From contig JAANDG010000116.1 of assembly GCA_036852015.1 (NCBI GenBank), positions 62,001 through 126,000 on the forward strand: a DNA stretch of 64,000 nt, given 5' to 3'. Below, one piece after another: positions 10,601 to 20,460 of this stretch. A program made the translations under genes and the position numbers. How positions within the stretch are numbered: position 1 is the first letter of the stretch; each line of letters begins with the position of its first letter. The notes under the pieces are model-generated. The model worked only from the letters and a program-made list of their open reading frames with translations, did no database searches and was not told the origin of the DNA. The DNA is from Pelodera strongyloides. Lineage: Eukaryota > Nematoda > Chromadorea > Rhabditida > Rhabditidae.

Positions 10601-13539
10601 TCCAAGCATTGAAGGGCCCAGAAAAGCATCCGTTCGCATGTTACCACCCTCCCTTCCCCCGTTTCCAGAAGCCGTATTCACCAACACACAGGGAGCCCTC
10701 CCTAGGCTCACGAGCGCTCTGTATCTCTTCAGATCTCGCACTCTCTACCCACTCTTTAGTTCCTTAGGGATGGCTCCCTGCGTGTTGGTGAATACGGCCT
10801 CATTTATTTTCTCAAATATAAAACAAAGCGTAGATTGTATGAATAAAAAAAGAAAGACGACAATACTCGTAGTGAAATACCAGGAAAAAATTTCATAGTA
10901 TAAAAATTAAACAAATAATTTTGTTTAGACCCGGCCAAGGTTACCAACAACAACAACAAGGAGCACAAGGACAAGCTGGAAATGTCCAGGTAGTCTTTCA
11001 ACCAGGTTCTCACACTTGTACTTTGAGTGCTACGACTGTACTCTATGGTCGATGTATGGGCTTCGGCCGTCTTGGCACATCCCCGATTCCCCCGGGGAAA
11101 TATTCCCTGCGGACAGAAAATAGCATTTTAATGTGAGACACGCAGTGAAAAAGACGGGGAATTCCCCATGCGGAACTGACTGGTGAACATGGCCTTTGGG
11201 TAGACTCTACGAAATAGTTATTCCTTCCGACTCGACAGGCAATACTAGGTTTTTTTTTTTTTTTTGCTAATAAAGAAACCCAATCCTTCAGGCTCCAAAC
11301 TACAACGGCGTGAATCAGCCAAGCGGCGGCCCCAACAATGGAGAATACACCAGCACTTACGAAGGCACCTTTTTCGGACCGGCCAATCAGCAACAGAATA
11401 CGCAAGGTGGGTAATTTTACCTACGAGAGAGAGAGAGAGGGAGAGGGAGAGAGAGAGAGGGAGAGAGAGAGAGAGGGAGGGAGAGATAGAGATATAGAGA
11501 GACAGAGTAGAGGTACAGAGTAAGAGCGAAAGTAAGAGAGAAAATAAGGTTAAAAGTTGAAGATAAAAATAACCTCAGGTGGCGCATACGCCCCACTACC
11601 GTATAACGAGGCGAACCTTGGTGGACAAGGTCAGGGACAGGGACAATACCAACAAGGTCAACCGGGCCAACAAGGAGCAGCAGGAGTAGCAGGAGCTGCC
11701 GCAGCAGGAGTACTGTACCCAGCTGCTGGAGAGTTGGTAAGCTGGAAATCAACAAAAAAGTTAGTAAAGAATCCGGTCCGACTAATCAAATCGAAGCAAT
11801 TGAAGTGAACCGTCCTTTTAACGAAACTTGTCAATATGTTGCAAAGTCGCCGCGCCAAAGGGGGCGCAACCCCCTAGGTACGAGGCGCAATCTCGGAGTT
11901 TCATCAATTTTATCTGGCTTCAGGGCAACCAAGGTTACCAGGGAGGAAATCAGGGCTATCCCCAGGGACAGATGAACACCGGAGAGGCTAATTATCAAGG
12001 AGGACCGGCTCCACAAGGCAATTACCAGGGCAATTACCAACAAGCGAATGAGCAGTACCCAACACAGGGACCAAATCAACAAGGTTTGACGTCTCGTGTG
12101 GTATTTGATTATAAGCAGCAGGGGAACGGCCTTCTAAAAGACAGCTGGGTTGGGCACTACACACTACATTCTCCAGAGAAAAGACAGGCTACACAACTAG
12201 ATACGTAGCTCCTCGATATTGATTTCTTGCGGTAACAATGAAAGTTTTTTTGGGGCGCGCGTAACAGTAAATAGCAATTTCCGCTTCCATTCAAGCTCTA
12301 CCTAGCGCCCATCCAATTACTTACCCAAATCTAATTTCTTATTGTAAGAGAAAGGGCTTCAGGTTACCAAGATCAAGGTCAGCAAGGTCAGCAAGGAAGC
12401 CAGCAAGGCCAGCAAGGACAACAACAACAAGGTTTCCCGTACAGTACTACCAACCCCAATGAAGGCTGGGCACCCACTGAGGCCCCCACCATGTCCACTG
12501 CAGGATACACACCCGGGCAGGGCGACTACACCTACTCCACCACGTACAACCCGAACAATCAATATCAAGGTTGGGCCTGAATATGCAAATCCTAATTTTA
12601 ATATCAGAATCGTCTTCTTTATCTTTTGTTTTACGCTTCAAGAGCGTGCTCCTTTTATTCAAAGGTGGTCCAAGGACAATGTTTCAAGGCTTATACATGT
12701 TTCGCAAAGTCACGGGCATGGCAACCATTTCCATAGGACGAAATGCTATTTGGCGATGATTTTTTGTTGCATGTTACGGGAAAAATGAAAGCCACAGAAA
12801 AGTTAATAGTCAAAAGGCAAGGATCAGAAGGGCGTAGGTGAATAACTAATTATTAATCCAGGTGGTTCGACACCAATGCCCGACAATGGAAACGTGTACG
12901 TTTCTCCCCTGTACGACGGTCAAGGAACACAGCAAGGGTTTCAGTCAACCACTCCCTATCCGGGAAGCAGTCAGGGATACGGTAAGTCTCTTGAAGCGGT
13001 ATAACAACCGGTTTAAACGTCTGTTGGGCAACTGCAACCCTCTGTATTCATGCTAAGTAGGGTCGAATTGGGGTCGATTTTTATTTTTACATTTGCACAT
13101 TATGCATGGGAATGCAATGCATTTATTCCACAAACTATAAAAAACCGGCTGTTATGCCGCTTTAATTAGTTGGTCGAGGCGCATAACGATGCGAAGATTA
13201 ACTTGTCAATGACAAGCAAATCCCATATAGGACCCACAGCTAGAATACCGAATACGTTTCGGTGTTTTTATAACTGCCCAGCAAGCACGATAACACGGGG
13301 CACTTCGCGTATTTTTTCCAAAAAATATTAAGCAAAATCTAAAAATGGATTACAGGTGTAGGCGGCGCTGTAGCGGCTGGCGCGGTAGCTGGCGCAGCAG
13401 CCGGCGCTGCTGCCGCTGGTGCGGCGGCAAGAACCACGACACCTTCGCCGTATGGTCAGACTGCAGATGGACAGTTTGTGGATCAGGTAGACACTTGTAT
13501 AAATGAAAACCAATTGGAGTAATAGAGAGTGGTTTTGGA

Positions 13540-13573
<34 letters not shown>

Positions 13574-16500
13574 AGAGAGAGAGGTATAGAGAGAGGGAGA
13601 GAGAGGGAGAGAGAGGGAGAGAGAGGGAGAGATTTGATCGGAGGGAAAGAGATAACATGGAAATATATTTTAGCAATACGCTTCAACAACGCCATATCCG
13701 TCAAACCAGCAAGGATATAGTACTACAATGTTCCCGAGCACAAATCAGGGACAGCAATACACCGGACAACCACAAAATGATCAAGGTTTCTTATTAAATA
13801 CAGGCATTTTCATAAAATCACCCCACCAGATCGGAACTCGCTAGGCACACAGCGAAATTTGGCACGCTAACGGCGCTATTACGGCGTGCAACTTGCCAGA
13901 TGCGCACTTTGCGCGCCGCTACGTAGCGAAAATATTTATGTGTGCCATTTTCACGCCGCATGCACCCATTGATATGTAGCTCTCATGACAGGCAAGAAAA
14001 ATATATCTTTTATTGTGCGCCAAGTTCACTTATTTTCTTTAGGTTTTACAGGACAGGGACAAGGACAACAGGGCCAGTATGCTTCCTCAACACCAGGTAT
14101 GCTTCTTGACATACATCCAAGTGTGCCGTATGTTCGCCATGCGTTCGCCGCGCACCATTTGCGCCGCACACAATTCCCAGTGTAGAATATTGGCAGCGTT
14201 AGGCACAAGCTGATCTATTTTCTTAAGGTTTCACCGGGCAGCCACAAGGACAACAGGGACAGTACCCTTCCTCTACACCTGGCTACGGTAGGTGTGATTT
14301 TTGCGCGCCAAATTCAAAAGTGAAAATGTAACAATACTGCGCTGAATATTTTTTTAAAGGTGTATGAGTGATGAGAATTGATGAGCAAAATAGCTTGAAT
14401 AAGAGATTATAATCTTATTATATAAAGGAGAAGAGTTTACTTTTTTGTTTGTGTGAACATAACGAAATCTTTTCATAAAGAAAATTTTCTGTTGGCAGCC
14501 GAAAGAGCATACAAAATTTTTGCCGCTGGCGAGATTCGAACCCACAGCAGCGCACAACCTCTCGATTCATAGTCCAACGCTCTACCTGTTGACTATTGAA
14601 CTATGCTAGCTTATCATAAAGAAAACCCTCTACCCTACATACGCAAATTCAATGGCAAATTTGCATGGTAGCATTAGTCGTGGTAGAGTTTGCATGGTAG
14701 ATCCAAACTGATTATTATACGTTTAAACAATCAGAGACGTGAGAATGTAAACTTTTTACATCGTAGCAATTCTTTTTTTTAATAGAATAGGTAAGGTAGG
14801 GAAACAATCGGCCGAAGGCCGATTCCTCCCTTCGGAGAAGAGCCCGTAGGGCTCTTCGAACGGCTGGTCGAAATATAAATGGAAATGGAAACAAAAGTAA
14901 TATTAGTATGGTCATGTTTCGGAATCATTTCTGTTTTTCAGGTTATACAGGACAGGGACAAGGCCAACAGGGACAGTATGATTCCTCAACACCTGGTTAC
15001 GGTAGGTTTGGGCATATGTGCCAAAGGGTTGGGTTGAACCCTGGTCATTCTCCTCAAATTCAAGAACACTAACCAATCGGCCACGTAGATCTATTTGTTT
15101 ACAGATGGTGCTCCTACAACAAATATGAACTATCAATACTCGCAAGGAGTTGGAGCTGATGGACAGACAGTAACTCCCTTTATGGGCTCATCTACACAGC
15201 AGCCATTCGCACAGACGCAGAATGATTTCGGAGGACAACAGGTAATTATTATATTAATTAGTTTATTGTGGGTTTCATAGGCAATTATTATAGTAATTAT
15301 TATCAACTAAAAACAAAGTTTCACATTGCTTTCAGGGGAGAGGCCCATGAGGAAACGATTCTCCTTAATTTACTTGCACAGAATGCCCGGAATTTCAGAA
15401 ATATTACCGTGAAGACCGCATTGCTTGAGGCCTCGAACTCGCAGAGTTATTCCCCGGCAAACAGTTCGGCTAGGTACCGTAGTCAGCAACGTCAAAATTC
15501 CTTTTTACGGTTTATATCCGTTCATTTGCATTCTTTCTCTATATAAGAATGATCAAACGAATAATGATCATTCCTACGACTATAAAGAGGCGTTTGCAAT
15601 ACAAGAATGCCCTAAAAGCGAGAGAACTGATTCTGACTACGGTACCTGGCCGAACTCTCTGCCGGGGAATAACTCTGTGAGTTCCAGGCTTCAAGCAATG
15701 CCGTTTTCACAGTAATATTTCTGAAATTCCGGACATTCTTTACAAATAAATTGAGGAAAATTTTATTCTCATGGGCCTCTCCCTTTCATATAAACTTTGC
15801 AGAGGGACCAGTCTACCACTCTGTCACCACAAGCTCAGGGATCTGTGGTTAGTGAATACTACATTTATTATCATGTCTAAATTTAATATTTTAGAGAGTA
15901 AAAAGTTCACAGAATTTAGAATACTTCGCCATATATAGTCTACTCTACGAAGTAGGGAAGAACTTTTGACTCGCGATAATTATGCCCCATGCGCATATGT
16001 ACCCGAAGGACTTTATTTGTTCACACGGAAAACAAAAAACCTCGAAATTTGGCCGATCGCGTCCCCAAAATAATTGGGACCGCATCGGCACATAGCTGGC
16101 TTACTTCAAATAATCGGGCACATATCGGGATTTTAATCAAAAAAATAATCGGGCACATAGCGGGATTTTTCAAAAAATAATCGGGCGCATATCGGGCACC
16201 CGCCCGAGTTTCCACTTTCCTGTGGGCGAAAAGCATGGCCTAATACAATTACAGTACTTTCCCCCAATGTATTCGTTCCCTTTCAAGAATGGCCGCCTGT
16301 ACGATCACGGAGATATGAATGCGGTGTACGGGCGATACAATAATGGAACAGGTGAGTAAAATAAGATTTTAAATTTACTTCACTTATGTACATCCGCATA
16401 ACTGCATTCAAACTTCAAAGCGGTACAGTACGTGGTTTTGAAAAATGCGTTGGACAGTACCACTCCCATGTATTGTGAGCGAATTACCGTGGCAGTGGGT

Positions 16501-17363
16501 GGTTGAGGGTACAAATTGCATATGTGGGAATTAACATAAGCTGCACAAAATCACGTGTCATACCGCTTTAACCTGGAATATTAGATTTCTTAGTTCGCAG
16601 ATGTTAGACGGTTATAGCACGTGTCCCTCGTCAAGTCCTAGTATAGTACTAGGATACCTTACTGGCCTTCCTATAAACCGACTCTTTCCCCAGTATGCCC
16701 TTCTATAATTTCTAACATGATATTTCCCCTAAATTTTCGGGTGGCTCTTTCTAGAAATCACGGACAGTTCCAGTCCTGCAGCCATACAGAGGGATCAGCA
16801 ACCAGACGACCAGACGACGCAGTCTACAGCAGGTTAGGGATACGGTAGAACAGAGACTGCAGTTTAGAATGCAACACTATGTGAAGCAACCGTGTCAGAA
16901 GGCAAATACGGTATATGAGGGAATGCAGTTTAGAATGCAACACTATGTGAAGCAACTACGGATACGGGACACATATACCTTTAATGTTATCCATAACGTG
17001 AAGTATGCTAAGCAACTTTGGAAACACACTTGCCCCGTAACCCGTAAAGTTAGACTAGAATTCACAACTTACACGGATTCAGGGCCACATAATATCACAC
17101 GCATGTTATCCACAACCAAAAACAACCTAGAATCATCTACCCAAAAATTTTACGCAAATATCCTAACAGTGCGCCAAGTCTTCGCCGCGCATATTTTTGC
17201 ATCTTTGGTGCGCGGCGTTTGCGACGCAGAGTGCAGAGCAGCTCATATTCGGTCAATCAATAATCCAGATCATACACATAAAAAGATATAATAAATCGAT
17301 ATTTCAGCGACCTCCAGTCTCCTGGCTGCCGTCCTTGCTCTCATCTACGTGTTCACGTTCTAA
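7648..17363 (+). CDS. Q/N/G/Y-rich repeat protein, probably GPI-anchored
   Basis: No family recognised. I assemble 22 phase-compatible exons: 7648-7725, 8064-8135, 8354-8370, 8573-8625, 8842-8891, 9341-10401, 10929-10989, 11292-11406, 11579-11736, 11924-12083, 12363-12569, 12862-12981, 13356-13486, 13674-13785, 14043-14096, 14228-14287, 14942-15001, 15105-15241, 15803-15847, 16255-16351, 16755-16832 and 17308-17363. They encode about 993 residues. The first exon carries a Cys cluster (CTQNCNTC). The 1061-bp exon holds many NYNxANxxYGTPAP-type units. Later exons are QGQQGQY-rich, with two Ala/Gly-rich stretches (11579-11736 and 13356-13486). The last exon adds TSSLLAAVLALIYVFTF and a stop, a hydrophobic tail fitting a GPI-anchor signal or membrane anchor. 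The start codon and signal peptide were not found. The first five exons are less certain than the rest, and exon 8354-8370 could instead begin near 8327. The composition suggests an extracellular, disordered or adhesive coat protein; that is inference. Confidence 0.75.
8406..8475 (+). repeat. tRNA-like (Pol III A/B box) sequence
   Basis: TAGCCTAGTGGCTAAG resembles an A box and GGTGGTTCAAGTCC a B box at tRNA-like spacing. It lies in an intron of the repeat-protein gene. The acceptor stem does not pair, so I read it as a tRNA-derived repeat. Confidence 0.4.
8632..8760 (+). mobile_element. Helitron-like fragment, 5' end
   Basis: Begins A|TCTTATTATATAAAG and shares GTTGGGAGCTTTG and a GTTT array with the copy at 40313-40437, including GATGATGTGCGTTACGCT. 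The 3' hairpin is missing or diverged. Confidence 0.5.
9011..9191. mobile_element. TTAA-type MITE, family A
   Basis: The right end has AAACCGGCCGGTGTCTCGC followed by TTTAA. The left end is a diverged inverted copy (CGAAATATCGCCCGG). It lies in the intron just before the large repeat exon. Confidence 0.75.
9193..9290. repeat. Tandem duplication of a ~45-bp unit
   Basis: CATACAGTGCATTCCGGTAA with its following AAAGTGCGCA occurs twice in direct orientation, about 45 bp apart, within an intron. Confidence 0.85.
9341..10401 (+). repeat. Coding repeat exon (NYN..AN..YGTP units)
   Basis: This single exon encodes about 353 residues made of imperfect units around NYNQANxxYGTPAP. The motif order drifts from NYNxANxxYGTP at the start to NYNxANxxYQGQ at the end, as expected for ongoing tandem expansion. 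Tyr recurs about every 8-15 residues with almost no Lys or Arg. The frame is open throughout and ends in a GTGAGT donor. Confidence 0.9.
10671..10798. mobile_element. Palindromic MITE, family F
   Basis: GCCGTATTCACCAACACACA at the left is inverted as GTGTTGGTGAATACGGC at the right. A second copy lies at 20056-20178. It has no coding capacity and sits in an intron of the repeat-protein gene. Confidence 0.85.
11422..11500. repeat. GA microsatellite
   Basis: GAGAGGGA-type run inside an intron of the repeat-protein gene. A similar run occurs at 13535-13633. Confidence 0.9.
12991..13165. mobile_element. TTAA-type MITE, family A' (GCGGTATAACA end)
   Basis: Ends are TTGAAGCGGTATAACAACCGG and its inverse, AACCGGCTGTTATGCCGC then TTTAA. 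This variant replaces GCGAAATACC with GCGGTATAAC but keeps the family plan. Confidence 0.75.
13535..13633. repeat. GA microsatellite
   Basis: Long GA-rich dinucleotide run in an intron of the repeat-protein gene. Confidence 0.9.
14405..14460 (+). mobile_element. Helitron-like 5' terminus
   Basis: TCTTATTATATAAA followed by GGAGAAGAGTTT matches, in inverted form, the sequence at 53405-53452. Only the 5' end is recognisable. Confidence 0.4.
14523..14612 (-). repeat. tRNA-like (Pol III A/B box) sequence
   Basis: On the minus strand an A-box-like region, a GGACTATGAATC anticodon-like loop and a B box GGGTTCGAATCTC are visible. The acceptor stem and D arm do not fold cleanly, so a tRNA pseudogene or SINE head is more likely than a tRNA gene. 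Confidence 0.45.
15332..15790. mobile_element. Palindromic MITE, family C, copy 1
   Basis: GGGAGAGGCCCATGAG at the left and CTCATGGGCCTCTCCC at the right bound about 450 bp of inverted-repeat sequence, with the inner arm TTTCAGAAATATTACCGTGA repeated in inverse. A second copy lies at 62126-62583. It occupies the intron between exons 15105-15241 and 15803-15847. Confidence 0.88.
16055..16205. repeat. Short tandem repeat, ATAATCGGGCACATA units
   Basis: Four to five imperfect copies of AAATAATCGGGCACATATCG with variable spacers lie in an intron of the repeat-protein gene. Confidence 0.75.
16416..16571. mobile_element. TTAA-type MITE, family A'
   Basis: Left end AAAGCGGTACAGTACGTGG and right end ATCACGTGTCATACCGCTTTAA are inverted relative to each other. 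The core is AT-rich. Confidence 0.65.
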
Positions 17364-18728
17364 GTGGTTACCGTATGCTAATCCAATTTGCATACTATAT
17401 CCCTCTACAAATTTCCGGGTAAAACTTCCCCAATGACAGAGTGTATAAAAGGAGGAGACATAAAGATAATGGAGCTTTGCCAGATATAGTACTACTGTGG
17501 GTTCCGCCGATATATCCCACCAAAGGATGACCGTCCTAAACTGTTAGGTCCATGTGCTCGCTCATATACAAGGTTTGACCCGGTAACCATAGCTCCGCAA
17601 TAATATGTGCGCCAAATATACGCCAGGTTATTGCGGCGCGGCGCAAGCGTAATTTCCCGTGGTAATCTTCTCAACTGGGAATTTGAAGTACAGTATTTGT
17701 CAGAATCAAGGTCTCTCGTTGAAAAGATTACCATAACTATTATCGGGACAGTCCTGTAATTGTCTGTTTATATTGAAAGTATCCTTCCCCACAATTCGTT
17801 CCGCTAATTGTTGATCTCAATTATTACGGCTTATTTCACAAACATTTATCGAAGTTTCGGAGAGTGAGAGAGACAGAGAAAAAGAGAGAGAAACAAAAAC
17901 CAAACAGAAACAAATACAAATGCTTGTGAATGTAGCCACAGTTTCATTTGTTTGCATAGATTTAGAATTGTGTTGGTCAAACATGTTTGTAAATATAGTC
18001 GTTGCAATTATTATGTTTCATGTTTTGATTTTGATGAGTACTACTAGAATGGACAGCATTTCATAGCTTATTAGCTTTGTGAGTGTTAATGTAACTACGG
18101 TAATGTTTTTGTGCTCTTTCGTACTATAAGACAGACATAAATGTCTAAATGTAACACGTATAGTATTATGGGGTTCGCAAATATGCTGAAAATTAACCGT
18201 CATAGACCGGAACCACACGAGAATATTTTTTATTTTATTTTTCATGTTATAAATATATGCAGGTTTCGTGCAGAAATACGGTAGTGGTAACAGAATCACA
18301 GACAATTTTTGGGATACTTGCAAACCCCATTTATCCATTTTTTCCAAATCCCACTGCTCTTTCTAGTCACCCGAGTTGCCTTATTAGAATTCATACCGCA
18401 TTTTCTTGCTTCTTTCAGAAATATTCAATAAACATTTGAATAATATGCTAATTTCTATTATAATTAAGTTTGAATCACTGATGCAAAGAGGGACAGAACG
18501 ACAGTAATTCGCTAGTGATACAAGGGAAATAAGAGAATAGTTTCTGAAACAGAGATAGCAGAAATAGTGGGATTCCGCTTCAGTGCGGCACACTACATTT
18601 CTGTTCTACAGAGGGCGGCACTGAGAGTCAGAGCAGTGTTCTCTCAGATTGTACAATCACGACCATTTTAAAACATTAACATTAAAATAATAAAATTAGA
18701 TAAGAACTACAAGCTACAAAGTACAAAC
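17364..18728. other. Convergent intergenic region
   Basis: This separates the 3' end of the repeat-protein gene (plus) from the last recognised FAK exon (minus). I looked on the minus strand for the remaining FAK kinase exons (HRDxxARN, DFG) and found none. It contains a family H MITE at 18168-18330. Confidence 0.55.
18168..18330. mobile_element. Palindromic MITE, family H, copy 1
   Basis: ATGGGGTTCGCAAATATGC at the left is inverted as GGATACTTGCAAACCCCAT at the right. The core contains TTTCGTGCAGAAATACGGTA. Sister copies lie at 23113-23267 and 27457-27607. Confidence 0.8.
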
Positions 18729-20423
18729 CTCTCCAAACGCGGCCAACTCCATCACCAACCACATTGGATTGTCCATGCACACGCCGATAAGTGAAATGAT
18801 ATTTGCATGCCGGAAGATGCGCATCAGATCTGCAAGGATTTAGGATCATACTAGTATGAGGTCTGCAAGGATTTAATACGATACTGAAACCAATTAGTAT
18901 CAGACTACGAGACTGCCGAACGCTCAGTCTGTAATCCGCAACCTTGTAATTAGAGTTAGAATAATACTCACGAGATTCTTGTAGTATCAATTGTGTGTCG
19001 GCAGGTTCATTTTCTACTTTGCATACTTTGATGGCGACTGGAACCGGCGGGTCGCCCTGAATATCTTTTTTTCCGAACCCTAGTAAATAAAAATACTTAG
19101 CGGTAAGACGGCTGGTTTTTGAACCGTATGCTGGACGCTGTATTCCCAAGTAGTGTTGCATGCAAATGACTGTGCGATACTGCGTGATTTTTTATTCTAA
19201 TTGTATTCATTTGCATACAACATATTGGAATGCAGTAGTCCAACATATTTTTCAAAAATCGGCCTTTATTTCTCTTTAAAGGGTCAGGCCCATTTCAAAT
19301 TACCCCTATTTTTGATGATTCCATCGAATTCTCCGTTTCAAATATAGTAGGCTATTTTTTTCCAATTTTCAGTCGCAATATTCACGCAGTTGTCAGCAAT
19401 TTACCATGGCCAGTCATACACAACAATCAATCGCAGTTGTCACGCCCATTTGCGCTGATTGGCCAATATCGCAATTGCCACGCCCAATAGAGCATATTGC
19501 CCAATTAGCGCCGAGGGCCTGATAACAGCGATATATAGTTGGGTATGACTGGCTATGGTAAATTGCTGCATACTGCGTGAATTTGGCGCTTGAAAATTAG
19601 AAAAATATCGTATCCTACTATATTTGACATGGAGAATCAGATGGAATCATCAAAAATAGGGGTCATTTGAAATGGGCCTGACCCTTTAAACACGGATATA
19701 AACGTATAGAATTGTCAGGAAAGGTTTCGTATGGTGCAAAATATACGACAATAGGACTGCCACTTGAGCAACTATAAGAGGCACAACTAAGGAAAAAGTA
19801 ACTAAAAACACTCACCCGTATCGTGTAGACTCCTTTGTAAACGTTTCCAAACTGTCCTCCGCCGATGAGCTCTTTTAGTGTGACATCTTCACGTTTTATT
19901 CGCAACTCGACGTCCACTGAAATTGACATTCAGTCAATTTAGAATTCAGAATTACATTTTGATTTAGAATTTAATGTCCTATACTTTATGCTCATATTAA
20001 TTAATAAACTGGCTAGATACACCGAAAGCGGCAACCCCCTATGTGTGTAACCAGAGGCCGTATTCACCAACACACAGGGAGTCCTCCGCTCTTCATCTCT
20101 TCTGCTCTCGCACTCTCTACGCATTATTAAGCTCATGGGGAGGCCATGGAGGGCTCCCTGCGTGTTGGTGAATACGGCATCAGATGTACCACGAAAAATG
20201 CTTCAGTGTGGCATAAACGGGCCCTCGTTTCACAGGTTGACAGATATCGATTATGTGTGTGCCAATATTTGGTCAATAACATAAATTATTATAGTTGTTT
20301 ATATCTTTACATACCAAAGATACTGTACCTTTCTCTGATGGATTTCGCTGACGGGGAAGAGTGGCTGTCGCTGCTTTCATCTCGAGACTCTCGCACCGCT
20401 CCAGTCCTGAATTTTGTTCCATC

Positions 20424-20460
<37 letters not shown>

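Larger units (their letters stand above)
14043..15001 (+). repeat. Triplicated small exon
   Basis: Three successive exons (14043-14096, 14228-14287, 14942-15001) encode near-identical peptides of the form G(F/Y)TGQxQGQQGQYxSSTPG, two of them ending in YG. All three are phase 1-1 and a multiple of three in length, so each can be skipped or duplicated without a frameshift. This is direct evidence of recent exon duplication. Confidence 0.88.

Noticed and set aside
16835..16837. TAG as the only stop of the repeat-protein gene
   Set aside because: It lies inside a good donor (CAG|GTTAGG), and splicing to 17308 gives a plausible anchor tail. I keep it only as a retention isoform.
17492..18593. Minus-strand frames downstream of FAK as missing kinase exons
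   Set aside because: None contains HRD, DFG or APE motifs, and they do not align with a kinase C-lobe.
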